Source: Diadophis punctatus similis
Lineage: Eukaryota > Chordata > Lepidosauria > Squamata > Dipsadidae
NCBI GenBank assembly: GCA_023053685.1
Contig: JALIGW010000002.1
Coordinates: forward strand, 45,443,278 to 45,507,277
DNA length: 64,000 nt
Reading direction: 5' to 3'
Shown here: positions 34,401 through 44,935 of the stretch, piece after piece
Layout of the letters: every line of letters starts with the position of its first letter
Numbering within the stretch: the stretch's first letter is position 1
The notes under the pieces: generated by a model
Database searches by the model: none
What the model was told of the DNA's origin: nothing
What the model saw: the letters and a program-made list of their open reading frames with translations, nothing else
Position numbers and translations under genes: made by a program

Positions 34401-35242
34401 ACTTCTTCATGGTTTCCTGGGAAAAATCTGGAAAATAAGTCAGAATTATTAACAATTGTTTGACTAGCCCCACTGTCAATCAACCATTTGTCTCTATTGT
34501 TATTATAACAAACTTTTGCAACTGCAATCTGTCCTTGCAAATAATGTCTCTTGTCTTGCATATTTCTTCTCTGTGCACAGCTTTTCTGCAGATGATTGGT
34601 TTCTCCACAAATGAAACACGCTTTCTTATCTTGCTTGCAGAATTGTTGCTGTGTAACTTGATCTCTCCTGCCTCTGCTCTCCTCTTGTCTGCAGACATCT
34701 CGGCTGTTGCTAGAGATAGACAGCCTGTGGAAAATTTTGCTGGAGACTTGCTGTAAGTTTCCACTGTACTCCTTGTTGGGCCCCCGCCTGTGGAAGTTTC
34801 CATCAGCATGGCTGAAAAGCCTTTTTTCATATTCATTCAATAAACACGATTTCAAAGCCTCCAAATTCAAATCTGCTTCTGGCTTACTTTCAAAAATAGC
34901 TGATACAGTCTCCCAGCTCTGATCCAAACTATTTAACACTAATAAAACTTTTTGGGACTCTGGAAACTTTACTCCACGTTGCTCCAATTCTAGAAAATTA
35001 GACTGCATTTTCATTAAATGATCTTCCATAGAATCTCCTGTCTGCAAATTCATTCTGAAAAGCTTTCTTGAAAGTTGGACCACATTACACGCAGAAACAT
35101 TGACATGTACTGCTTTCAATTTCTGCCATATTTCTTTTGCAGACTTTAATTCAGCTACATTTAAGAATTGATCATCCCCCAGACTTAAAAGAAGATAAGC
35201 CATAGCTTTGTCATGAGCCTTTTGATCTGCTGCTCCAAGCAC
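31391..35242 (-). CDS. Copia B gag-pol polyprotein
   Basis: One uninterrupted frame of 1283 codons from the first start-like codon (GTG at 35242); it is open further upstream. Order of domains: gag (about 1-200), CCHC zinc knuckle (C209, C212, H217, C222), protease DSGAS (D256), HHCC pre-integrase domain (H386, H391, C418, C421), integrase triad D449, D511, E547 (exactly 35 residues between the last two), an SDGDP repeat (about 680-695), reverse transcriptase (WHFDITTAF at D873, catalytic FVDD at 957-960) and RNase H (D1123, E1164, D1200). In the family it packages the RNA in particles, copies it and integrates the cDNA. The true start is probably the ATG at 35379-35381, in another phase because of a 7-G run at 35250-35256. 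No other lesion was seen. Confidence 0.96.
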   Translation of the reverse strand: MLGAADQKAHDKAMAYLLLSLGDDQFLNVAELKSAKEIWQKLKAVHVNVSACNVVQLSRKLFRMNLQTGDSMEDHLMKMQSNFLELEQRGVKFPESQKVLLVLNSLDQSWETVSAIFESKPEADLNLEALKSCLLNEYEKRLFSHADGNFHRRGPNKEYSGNLQQVSSKIFHRLSISSNSRDVCRQEESRGRRDQVTQQQFCKQDKKACFICGETNHLQKSCAQRRNMQDKRHYLQGQIAVAKVCYNNNRDKWLIDSGASQTIVNNSDLFSRFFPGNHEEVALANGQKAKIIGRGDVQIPYLDSRFTDVLCVPEMEHNLLSVSSLDKQGYETTFVNGKCIIQRNGNVCAQGIKEDNLYVLQGEKVPHCSQIFKNVAEHNSCVHLLHRRLGHANFKVVQQMKEFAEGLDLKGCKAYLDCAVCKASKSKAFPVSKFSTRQTTKALELVHADLIGPMQASLGGAKYALVIVDDYSRFGFCYLLKSKTEVLQQFKQWLSFVERRYKQQVCQLQTDRGSEFMSTNFQQWLRQLGIRHRRTNPYTPGENGVAERRNGVLQTMKDSLLEDSGMSRSYWGEAILTANYLVNRLWSSSINNTPYAMLYGRKPSLAHLKIFGSTAWVHIPKAIRRKGQQKARKLRFVGYEPGSKGYRFSDGSKRIVISRSASFAEQNWNRIDANSENVSLSDGDPLSDGDPLSDNNSFNDGESFSEGVYVQGGESEQDTKPEKLETQVQAMPRRSERSNRAVPPDRYSASKVKVCNVWYEPRNYKEVLALPKVEQEKWKEAMDKEMKSMGDHEVFTSVTLPQGTKAVGCKWVYKKKVLPNNEVQYKARLVAQGFSQLKNVHYDEVFAPTVKAESIRLALALASAYRHRIWHFDITTAFLNAELEEEIYMVQAPGYENKKPNMVYKLNKAIYGLKQSARNWNICLDTALKGLGFKSCKADGCIYTGKLQGGNCLLLAFVDDLCFIAKDASQVKEFANKLEKKFELKNLGEIKNYLGVEIQKTEKGYILSQRRKIEQLLEKYNMKDCNIAPTPMSTDFYNSLGEDKSEACDQEIYHSAIGSLLYLSQWSRPDIACAVSILSRFTATPTKLHWMGVKRILRYLKGTVNLGLQIQVTEELKLKCYVDSDYANDVKTRKSNSGIVIMFGGALIGWKSRKQTTVAISTAEAEFIALSELCSEVVWYVQLLQDLNVNVNEAVTVYEDNAACIKMATGDRVKNRSKHVDIKYCNVREAVKEKLIRLHHCSSEDNLADMMTKPLGGVHYRKCLNPIGLMSLPVMKGGVLEYS
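31408..31418 (-). other. Copia B polypurine tract
   Basis: Minus-strand 'gaagggaggag' directly abuts the 3' LTR; it lies inside the gag-pol coding frame. Confidence 0.8.
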
Positions 35243-35381
35243 ACCTTGTGGGGGGGTCTGCTACGATGTCCCATAATTCTTTTGCTTTCAAAAAACATTC
35301 CATTTTTGCAGCCCAAATTAAATAATTTTTCTTCCCCAATTTGGGTATTGGACTGTCTTTAAATTCCATAGCAGCAGCCAT
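35243..35381 (-). pseudogene. Copia B gag N-terminus, shifted by one base
   Basis: An ATG at 35379-35381 opens a frame whose product has gag-like character (LGKKNYLIWAAKMECFLK is the usual start of Copia gag). The frame reaches 35257 and then meets a run of seven G (seven C on the coding strand). The long downstream frame is one position off. A single-base length change in this run explains the break; it may be a real mutation, an assembly error or a slippage site. Confidence 0.8.
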
Positions 35382-35484
35382 CCTGCTTTATTTTTCTTCT
35401 CTGCCTGTTCCTTTAACAACACAGACAGCTTCTTATCAGCTTTAAATTACAATGCAGTTTTTAACTTTACTTCTTGAGCGATTC

Positions 35485-35498
35485 CTGGGCCCATAACC
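35485..35498 (-). promoter_or_regulatory. Copia B primer binding site, internal half-tRNA-iMet type
   Basis: The 14 bases abutting the 5' LTR with no spacer ('ggttatgggcccag' on the minus strand) are complementary to nucleotides 26-39 of initiator tRNA-Met, the anticodon stem-loop, and not to its 3' end. Drosophila copia is known to prime from the 5' half of the same tRNA cleaved after nucleotide 39; the complementarity here ends at exactly that nucleotide by my count. Confidence 0.85.
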
Positions 35499-35764
35499 TG
35501 TCAGAGTTACGCAATAAATCAGAAGCTTCAAAAGATAACTGCATTTTGCTGATTCAAATAACTTCTTTATAAGTAGAATAAAACATTAACAATACCACAC
35601 TTTGTTTCAGATCACATGTTGAGATGTTTTCACAGCAAGCTTTAATGGTGGACAGACTAAACCACACCCTTCTTCTTGCTAAGTTTCTGGACATGCTCAA
35701 TTAACACTTCAGCCCAATTGGCTGACTCAATCACATGGCTCTCCCAGTCATGAATATTCCAACA
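35499..35764 (-). repeat. Copia B 5' LTR
   Basis: 266 bp, TG...CA, identical by eye to 31142-31407; followed by the TSD 'gtttc'. Confidence 0.96.
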
Positions 35765-36106
35765 GTTTCTATGCCAACACCTTAGCCACTGCACCAAACA
35801 TGACCTCTGAGGTAAGCAAGATCAAGAAGCAATCATTCCAGGAAAGCTCTTTATTGCTGCAAGACAGAATAACAGAACATCAGTCAATTTCTCTTCGCCG
35901 TGTTTTATGCTAAACAAAATCAAGACAGGGTTGTTGTGTGGGGGCGTTTTCCTTATGTTTCAGAACAAACCGATACTCCACGTTAATGTTACACTATACC
36001 CAAAAGGAACAGAATAATCCTACATATGAAAAAATGCTGCTGCTGTTTTTTTACTACTCATATTAAATATGAACTGAGATAACCATTGATGTTACTTAAA
36101 TTATTA

Positions 36107-36495
36107 CAGGTAGCCCTCGACTTGCAACTATTCGTTTCATGACCATTCAAATTTATCGTGGCACTGAAAAAGTGACTTATGACCGTTTTTCACACTCATT
36201 GCAGCCGCCCCAGGATCATGTGATCAAAATTCAGATGCTTGGCAACTGGTTCATATTTGTGAAGGTTGTAGTGTCTCAAGGTCACGTGATCACCTTTTGC
36301 AACCTTCTGACAAGCAAAGTCAATGGGGAAGCCAGATTCACTTTATAACCGTGTTACTAATTTGGCAACTTCAGAGATTCATTTAGTAACTGTGGCAAGA
36401 AAGGTCATAAAATGGGGCAAAGTTCGCTTAATAACTGTCTTGTTTAGCAACAGAAATTTTGGGCTCCATTGTGGTCGTAAGTCAAGGACTACCTT
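36107..36495 (+). mobile_element. Tigger-like non-autonomous DNA element, complete
   Basis: It starts 'caggtagccctcgacttgc', ends 'gtcaaggactacctt', and has TA on both sides (36105-36106, 36496-36497). It aligns over its full length with 11573-11944. Confidence 0.87.
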
Positions 36496-36497
36496 TA

Positions 36498-37260
36498 TTA
36501 GCCACCTTTCCAGTTCCAAATGTTTAAAGATGAGTTTGTTCTACTAATATTTAGGGCACTTTCCTGTGATGTTTCAGTGAGAATGTCCACATGCCACCTG
36601 CATCAAGAGAGATTTCATGAATTCAGGACAATGGGGATATGTTCCTCAAACAATCGCTTTTTCACAGCACACAAATCACCATGGAAGGACATTACAGCAT
36701 CCAACCTCCATCATCCCCAGGAACATATCCAGCTGGGGAATTCAGGCTGCCAACCAGGTAGGTCAGGCCAACAGTGACTTAACAATCCCTCAGAATTGAG
36801 GTCTGTATCCTCTTATGCTGTTTGCATAAGTTGATCCTCTGTCGTGACAATGCTAAACAGGAAGACTCACAATGTTCTCAGTTAACAGTTTATCACACTT
36901 CTACTTCCCCCCTAACCTTTATCACTACAGGTTTTTCTGCATGACCCAGTTTCATTATGGTAACTGATGGATGGAATTTCTCTTGAGAAGGTAATCTACC
37001 TGCCTATCAGTGTTTGATTACCCGTTGGACATCAATATTCTTCTGAGGTTTTTGGCAGGCCGGCTAATGTTGCTGCAGATCTAGCTGGAGAAAGCATGTG
37101 TACCATATTTTCATCTGCATTTCCTGCAGTTTTGCTCCGTTTTGTTGAGGCATCCCCTATGAATAATGCATCCTCTTCTAAGAGGTGACAGTTTCATTTA
37201 GAAATGGATGGCCAAGCTGTGAGGTATTTGCAGAGTACAGATTCCATTTCATAAGCAATA
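36498..37260. other. unassigned sequence including a second copy of the 180-bp unit
   Basis: 36798-36983 repeats the 180-bp unit of 29924-30104. The surroundings do not match the LTR in which the other copy lies, so the unit may be a mobile piece or part of a longer unrecognised element. No gene is visible. Confidence 0.5.
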
Positions 37261-37339
37261 AAACACGACTGCAGCATTGATTTCCTTTTTTTCAAAAATG
37301 CTCAAATTTTGTAGGGGATATATAGATGATATACAGTAG

Positions 37340-37434
37340 ATGAACATATAGATATAGATATAGATATAGATATAGATATAGATATAGATATAGATATAGA
37401 TATAGATATAGATATAGATATAGATATAGATATA
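37340..37434. repeat. (TATAGA)n microsatellite
   Basis: About fifteen hexamer units; the Ile/Tyr open frame across it is an artefact. Confidence 0.97.
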
Positions 37435-37456
37435 ACAGCCTTTCGTTTCTATAGAC

Positions 37457-37805
37457 CAGGGGTCAGCAACCCGCGGCTCTGGAGCCGCATGTGGCTCTTT
37501 CATTCCTCTGCTGCGGCTCCCGCTCGCTCAAAATATGCGTCACAACTACCAATGTGTGACACCCATTGGCATGCAATTTATTGATTGTTTTGACCCCTGG
37601 TAAGCCAACCATGGATAAGAAACAGGAAGACTCACAGAAAACTTTCAGAAGAAAAACAGAACATTTAATTCAACTACATATGCTAGTTTTGTGGCCACTC
37701 AGGAAATAGTCAGGCACGGGAAGGGTTTTGTGGCTCCCAGTGTTTTCTTTTCTGTGGGAAATGGGTCCAAATGGCTCTTTGAGTGTTTAAAGTTGCCAAC
37801 CCCTG
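37457..37805. mobile_element. hAT non-autonomous element (CAGGGGTCAGCAACC family)
   Basis: The ends 'caggggtcagcaacc' and 'ggttggc'-type inverse 'gttgccaacccctg' are inverted repeats. A perfect 8-bp TSD 'ctatagac' is present (37449-37456, 37806-37813). The body has no coding capacity. Confidence 0.92.
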
Positions 37806-38662
37806 CTATAGACAATACGATTACTTTCATTAACTTACCCAGATTTTTGGAAGCTGCATTTTATGGCTGAAAATGGAAAGAGATTGTTTAGGAAAAATCT
37901 AGATTCCTGTATGGGTAGTTATGCTTTTCATTGCTTTACATTTAAAAAAAATACTTCAAAAGTTGTTATAGTATGCTGAAAATTAAGCAGTCACATGGTT
38001 CACGGGTAAAGAATTCCCACCATCTGATTTACTTTCTTTCTCTAGGGTCCTTTCATAGAAAGTCTGGTGCTGGGCTGCTGCCCAAGGCATCCTTTGTTAA
38101 TTGAATATAAATAATTATGCTTCCTACTTTCAAATGCTGGAACAGTTTTCCTGTTCTTGTAACACAATATGTCTGAAAGCTCCAATTGTCGCCTCGTACA
38201 TTTAATTCTTTCCTCGCCAACACATTTTTTCCATGCTAAGGCAGCACTTTGCTGGGAAGTTGATAATCTTTAAATATAATACATGATGATCAGCTAAATT
38301 AGCATTGGTAGGTAGCTAAAAGTATTCTGTTACTAAATACTTCTTCGATTAAAGGTCTAAGACTGGGAACATTCCACATTTTTCTTTCTGTTGTTAGCCA
38401 TAAATACATTCATGAGGCAGTCAATTAGCATGTCATAGTGACCCAAGATTGGCAAGCTGGTTGAAAACAAGGGAAGTAAAGGCAGATGACTTTCCCAGAT
38501 CTCATATATCAGCTATTATGTGTCACCATTGGGTGTGGGGGGGGTGTCTTACTCTGCTTGGAAGACTGAGCAATGCAGTCAATGCAGCCTTGCTTTTTAG
38601 GAAATTTTTGTTCACGTTGTGGGATAATTTTTAGCCCACTTTAACGCTCCCTTGTTTTAGTT

Positions 38663-38795
38663 CAGAGGTCTTCAAACTTGGCAACTTTAAACTTGTGGAC
38701 TTCAACTCCCAGAAGTCTCCAGCACCTATGCTGGCTGGAGAATTCTGGGAGTTGAAGTCCACAAGTCTTAAAGTTGCCAAGTGTGGGGAGCCCTG
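38663..38795. mobile_element. foldback hAT-type MITE
   Basis: 133 bp that folds on itself over nearly its whole length ('cttgtggacttcaactccca' pairs with 'tgggagttgaagtccacaag'). A perfect 8-bp TSD 'ttttagtt' is present (38655-38662, 38796-38803). Copies of the same design: 41151, 53013 and 54766. Confidence 0.93.
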
Positions 38796-38830
38796 TTTTA
38801 GTTAATAGGAAAGTTCTGTTGGCTGTCAAT

Positions 38831-39465
38831 CAGTGGTGGGTTCCTACTGGTGCGGTCCACTCTATAGCACCGGTAGCGGCCCGCTGGTGACGTCACAGTA
38901 CCGGTGTGGTCGGTTGCCAATGCCTGGGTGCCACCATTAAAAAAAATTTTTTTTTATTTTTTTAAATTTTCTTCTGCGCATGCCCAGAAGCCGAGCTTCC
39001 GGCACTGCGCATGCGCTGCCTTCCTACCCCACAGTGAGTCCAAGCATGGGAGGATGGCTGAGGGAGCGCGTGAGACGCTGAAAGAACGGGAGGCAGGACC
39101 TATCTCAGTTCCCCTCCCTTCAGCAGTCAGAGAAGCCACGAACGCGCAGTGATGATCCCAGGCATTTTTGCACGTTCGAGACTTCTCGAGCTGCTGAGGG
39201 GAGGGGGAACGGGCGGCAGGAGCCTAGGATCATCGAATGGGGAGAAGCATTCAGGCCAGACGGAGCCTCCTAGAAGAACCGCTGCCGCGGTCTTGCTGCT
39301 CCCGCTGCGGGGGGCTGCGTTGCAAGTGGGCAATGCCCCCTTCTTCTCCGGCTGCTGCCAAGCTCCCGAGGCCCACGCCCACCCAGTAACATGGCTGGCA
39401 AGCCACACCCACAAAATAAGCCACACCCACAGAGTGGTAGTAAAAAAATTAGGAGCCCGCCCCCG
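38831..39465. mobile_element. hAT non-autonomous element (CAG-GGTGGGTT family), long form
   Basis: It starts 'cagtggtgggttcctactgg' and ends 'aggagcccgcccccg', with a perfect 8-bp TSD 'ctgtcaat' (38823-38830, 39466-39473). It is longer than the copy at 21414 through a GC-rich internal stretch (about 39225-39375). Confidence 0.92.
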
Positions 39466-39473
39466 CTGTCAAT

Positions 39474-40765
39474 GCATATTCTAACAACTAATGAATTATC
39501 AGTATAAACGTGGGATGAAATCAAGATGGCACCACTTTCAACCCTGATTGGAACAACTCAAATTCTGCATGTGCATGTATATCTATGTACATATATAAGA
39601 CAAGCAAAAATGCAGTCTGTTGAGATAACCTAAGTAGAGGGGAATTGGCAAACTCTCTTCTTAGGCTGTGCCTTGTGAGCAAGTCTGCCTGGAATTCAGG
39701 GTCAACATTTTCTTGGATTGATTATGGATATCCCTATCCTAAGAGACCCACTACCAGATCTTACCACACAGTCAGAAACAATGTGAAACAGGAGGTCCCT
39801 CATGTAGCCAGTCTCCTCTCTGCCATTAAGAACTTTAACAACTAGTACTTTGAATTGCACCTTGAAACTAACCAGTGTCTTGTGTAGCTTGCACCAGTGC
39901 AAGGAAAGGGTGCAATTGGCATACCAGATGGGTTAAGGTTCTTCTAGCCACTTGTGACTTGAGCAAGAGCTGCAAGTCCAAGAAGACCCCCAAATCAGCT
40001 TTGCCTGATGGAGTGCAAGCTCCTCAGAACTAAGGAAATAAAATGTATGGTACCAGGACAACCAGGAACACCACAAGTATTTGGTCTTGTCAGAATTGAA
40101 TTTAAATAATCAATTATTTGAGTTAAAGTAGTAAAAAAAAACAGTTTGATAATAATAAGGATACACCAAACCATTTTCACTCTCAAATTTTTGAAAGGAA
40201 TTTTAGGAAGAACTAGGAGAAGCCATTACAAACAGCAGTAAGCAGAAGTATCAGTTGTGTGGCTTCTTTTTGAACCTCATTCTAAACACTTCTATTTTTT
40301 TAAAAAAAATCTAATAATTATAGTTTACTAATTAACTATAGATCACTTCTTTTATATATTTGGTGTGGTTTCTAGTGCAGGATATATTTACTCTGAATCT
40401 GGGATCCTGACAGCAATTAATCACAAGCCATTTTGGAAAACATAAATGCCAAATCTTTTTTATAATTCTATGAAAGTCCAAAGGAAGTTTCTCACTCTGT
40501 CTTGGAAAAGTAGGCACACTCATGCGTCACCCGCACCATACAAATTAGTAGAAATCCAATGCTCCATCAAGAGAAATGTTCATTATACTGCATAAGATTC
40601 AATCTCTCAAAGAGAAAGTGGAGATGTCTGAAAATATCATTGATTTAATTAGGTTAAGTATCCTTATAAAAGACTTTATTCCACAAGAGTTCCTTTTGAT
40701 ATAAGGAAGCCATTGTAGGCAATAATCACCATCTCGAAGCAAAGAAATATGGCTGTTGATAAAGA
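39474..40765. other. unassigned sequence
   Basis: AT-rich, no recognisable gene or repeat. Confidence 0.45.
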
Positions 40766-40767
40766 AG

Positions 40768-40769
<2 letters not shown>

Positions 40770-40852
<83 letters not shown>
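40770..40852. repeat. (CA)n(GA)n compound microsatellite
   Basis: About nineteen CA units followed by about twenty-two GA units. Confidence 0.97.
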
Positions 40853-40855
<3 letters not shown>

Positions 40856-41150
40856 TTTTTCTTTTCCACAAAGCAAGAAAGGATGCGAGGCCACACTTGT
40901 TCTTTGAATGGCAAACTGGAAAAACCAGAAATAGGCAACACCAGGAGAAGATTGAAGGATTCTGAGTTGATTTCAATCACAACTTCATTAAACCCAATTA
41001 GTAGTGAAGTAATTTACCACTGTCATCCTCCATAGTTTTTTTCATTTTATATACTAGCTGTTGGGTCCAAGGAACAAAGAACTAAACATGGAGTTACTTC
41101 TGAGGCATGGAGTGACTTCTTTACTGTTGTTCACCTATTGCAGGGGTAGG

Positions 41151-41275
41151 CAAAGTTGGCTCTTCTATGACTCGTGGACTTCAACCCCCAGAATTTCTGA
41201 GCCAATCATGCTAGCTCAGGAATTCTGGGAGTTGAAGTCCACGAGTCATAGAAGAGCCAACTTTGCCTACCCCTG
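41151..41275. mobile_element. foldback hAT-type MITE
   Basis: 125-bp near-perfect hairpin ('caggggtaggcaaagttggc' pairs with 'gccaactttgcctacccctg'), with a perfect 8-bp TSD 'acctattg' (41143-41150, 41276-41283). A close relative is at 53013. Confidence 0.95.
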
Positions 41276-41283
41276 ACCTATTG

Positions 41284-44200
41284 AAAGAATCTTGCCAGAC
41301 TTAGGCAATTATCTGGATAATTAAACTGCTAGAAAGGGGCTATCTTACTCTTTTTTCTGCCTACCAGAGATTCCAAACTCTGCTCCCTCTTTGCTCAGTG
41401 GGAAGAAAATTTAGGATTTCTGGATGGACTAATCACTTACCAGTTTCTATCCTGCTTAGCCTTTGGATTACCTTTTATTTTTTGGATCCGTCTTGCCCTT
41501 GGTTCTGCTCCTGTGCTAGTGAGTGTATAAACCATGAGTGTTTATAGATGAAGAGGGGATGGGAACCGTTGTGGAAGTAAATGACAGAATATTAGTTGAA
41601 ATCTCTCCTATCTTATGAAAAGTTCTAATTTGTATTCTTTTCTGAGCCCTTATCTTAGTTAGCTTTATTGCATTATGTGTACAGTATTTCTTTCTTTGAC
41701 TATAAGTGTAGCATATTTTTATGCCTTCATATACATTGTGTACATAATCCTTCAGAAAACTGATGGTGTCCATGGTAGCTGGGGATGATGTGTTCTCCGA
41801 CCCATGAGCAAAATACTAGGTTGGAGGAGAGTGATACAGCTGCTGGTACACTATTTCTCCATTCTGAAAAAGCACCAGAAGCAAAATGGTATTGAATTGT
41901 TGCATTATACCAAGAACTAGTCATTGGCCATGGTCATCTGAAAATATATGGGCTAGCTAGACTATTTTTCCTGACATACGAGATTGTTGGCCTCTCATAT
42001 TGCAGTGGCTATTTCCTACACGTCAATACCAAGGGAGGAAAATAAAGGAGGAAAAAGCTGTTATAACAGCAATGTGATTGAAATCTCTTGCAGAGATCTA
42101 ATTTATGAAATGTCTTTTATTTTTCTTTTATACCCACTTCAAAACATGTATTGACACTCCATTTAACATTTGGGATCTAAAAGGATTCTAAGGATCCTTG
42201 AAAAAGTTCTAAATGGAAAGATCCAAACAGTAAATGACAGGAATAAAAGGAACTCGCCAGGGCCTCTTGTTGAGTCCTTTTATTTTTATTATATGCTTTC
42301 TATTTCACACTCTCAGAGATTTATCTTATGTCTTCATGGGGGAGGGGGTGAATTGAGAGAAACTTGAGTTTTGATAGCTTTGTTATTGTTTGGTTCATGT
42401 CAACTCTTAAGTGAGTTCTGCACTGCAGGCTAAGTCCCTGGTCTCCTGCATTGCTCTCAGCTATTTCTGAAACCAACTTCAGAAATTCCAATCAGATTTA
42501 ATGGTAGTCACTTCAGACCATGGTCATCACAAGGCTCAATTCCCTTGCTTCTTGACCTTTGCATCTGCATTGCCAAGGGTCTTAACATGAAGGAGAAGTC
42601 AAAAGATGTGACTACATTCCTCAAAACACAATGATATTTTGCAACGCCACTACATATCCTGCAGGAGATGATAGACCAAAGTCTATCATTCTATGAAAGC
42701 CTGGGTTTTTTGTCTTTTTGGGATTGTCCCCTCCTCACTAGTCTCTGTATCTTTCTTTTGCTTTCTCCAATGTTTGCAGTCATTAATGTCTTTGCACCCA
42801 TATCCCACATGTTAGGCTCTTTTTCCCCCCTGGTTTTCCCTTATGTTTCCACCCTTGTTCTGATGCTACAATAATCAAGGCTGAGGGAAAGGTTATTTCA
42901 CGCCTACGTTCCTCTGTAAATCCATGGAAACATTGCAGCAAGGAAGAACTAATACTTCATCTTCAGAGTTCCTATGTTGCAATTTAAAGATGTTTTAAAA
43001 ATAAGAGAAGTGAAGAAAAGTTTTCAGTACTGTGGACAGGAGGTTGAGTAGCAAAGGGAGAAGGCTTCACCCAGCTGGGTTTGAGGATTGAATGGAGCAA
43101 GGTATAAGTTCATTGGCTTGACTGATTATTGTTGGATCAATTACACGATTACAAAAACTTATCAGGAACATAGCAGCCTAGTAACCTAGGATGAAATGGA
43201 TGCCCGTGGCAATGACTGGCTGCTGGAAAAGGGCCATGCCAAACAGTGCAGCCAATCAGAGCCACTAGACTGGAAGGAAGTGTTGGAGATCATCCACTCT
43301 AAAGGGTTTAAGATAGCTCTGGTGAAAAAAAATAACCAAATAGCTTTGAATCAAAACTAGAAAACATGGGCACAGAGCACATTGGAATGACTGGGAGTGG
43401 CAGGAAATGATTCCATCCATTTCTATAGTCAGGAAGTAGTGAACAATGGGCCAATGGAACAACTGGCAATGGGCCAGGCAGATCTTGGATCTACCCTTAG
43501 AAAATGCATTGCCTTTTATCAGCTCAATTGTTACTGGAAATGAAAGAGGCAGGTTTTAATAAAGAGGTGGGGTGGGGCATTTTTTTTCCAGTCTATGGGG
43601 AGTCTGTGCCCAACTGATGCAAAAATATGTCTGAGTGGATATTATTATTGCACCTTGATGCTCATTGCAAACTATTAAATTTTATGGATATATCTGGCAA
43701 TACAAATGCATTTGCCTATTTGACCAACTTAGCTAAAATTAAATTGGGGCCTTCTGTCTAGTTTTTTTAATATACTGGTGATATTAGATAGAGGCATTAA
43801 TTAGTGGCATGACTGACAAGCTCCAGGAACACAGACTTCTCTGCTGTTGATCTTATCCCCAGAGGTGTGGTGTGCCACAACTCTTATGGCCTTCAAAAAG
43901 AGTGTAAAGATGGATTCTACCAATTGGTATGGGGGTGGAGGGGGTCGAACAGTGATACAGTATGTGACCCTGGGGATGGTGGTGTTATGAGGTGTTCTCT
44001 CTACCTTGTTAAGTTTTAACTTTTAAGACTGCAACCCTACCTTTTAAATCTTGTTCTTTTTATTTGTTCTTATTTATACTTTTATACTATGATATGGGTT
44101 TTTTTTAATTGTAAGCCATTCAGAGTCACTTAGGTGAAATGGGTCATGTAGAAATATGATGACCAAATGAATGAAATCAATAAATGATGCACACAGTCTG

Positions 44201-44545
44201 GAATGAATATCTGAAGAGTAAAGCCTATTTACCACTCCTCAAAGGAAGGGACAACATAGTCAGAAGATATACTTGTGCATGTAGAAGATAATTATTTATA
44301 TGCGTACTCGCTCCCAAGTTGTTTTTCTTTTCAGTTATTTTTGTCATTGGTTTATTTCCATTTCAAATTCAGCATTTTGTTTATTCAATACTTAATTCAC
44401 AACTTTTCAGTTTGTAATTCCTTCTGAAGTCAGTCTATTTCCACCAGCAGAATGGCTCCCCCATTATGCCATATACTTCTTAACTCAACTTAAAATACCT
44501 TTCTATGTTCTCAGTGGCCTGGTTTTCTTGACACCTACCAACATG
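41284..44545. other. long unassigned region
   Basis: More than 3 kb of AT-rich sequence with no recognised transposon, microsatellite, RNA gene or exon. It is the longest apparently repeat-free stretch of the window and may be old unique intronic or intergenic DNA. Confidence 0.45.
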
Positions 44546-44546
44546 G

Positions 44547-44935
44547 CTTACCATAAGGAAGGCTGAGCACCAAAGAATTGAGGCCTTTGAACTATGGTGC
44601 TGGAGAAGACTCCTGCGAGTCCCTTGGACTGCAAGGCGATCAAACCGGTCAGTCCTAGAGGAGATCAACCCTGATGGCTCTTTAGAAGGCCAGATCCTGA
44701 AGATGAAACTCAAATACTTTGGCCACCTAATGAGAAGGAAGGACTCACTGGAGAAGAGCCTAATGCTCTTGAAAGAAGAAGAGGACGGCAGAGAATGAGG
44801 TGGCTGGATGGAGTCACTGAAGCAGTCGGCGTGAGCCTAAATGGATTCTGGGGGATGGTAGAGGATAGGAAGGCCTGGAGGAATGTTGTCCATGGGGACT
44901 AACAACAACAACAACTACTACTACTACTACTACAA
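44547..44935 (+). mobile_element. Bov-B (RTE) LINE 3' end
   Basis: From 'taccataaggaaggctgagc' through 'gaggtggctggatggagtca' to 'gtccatgggga' it follows the C-terminal coding region and end of Bov-B, including the region encoding FGHLMRRKDSLEK. It ends in an (ACA)n(ACT)n repeat (44900-44935). It is 5'-truncated and carries frame breaks. Bov-B is known for horizontal transfer between squamates and other vertebrates. Confidence 0.88.

Larger units (their letters stand above)
31142..35764 (-). mobile_element. Copia LTR retrotransposon B, nearly intact
   Basis: A 4623-bp insertion with 266-bp LTRs that I read as identical, and a perfect 5-bp TSD 'gtttc' (31137-31141, 35765-35769). There is a primer binding site at 35485-35498, a polypurine tract at 31408-31418 and one long gag-pol frame. 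All Copia domains are present and their catalytic residues intact. Identical LTRs mean a very recent insertion. Confidence 0.97.
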
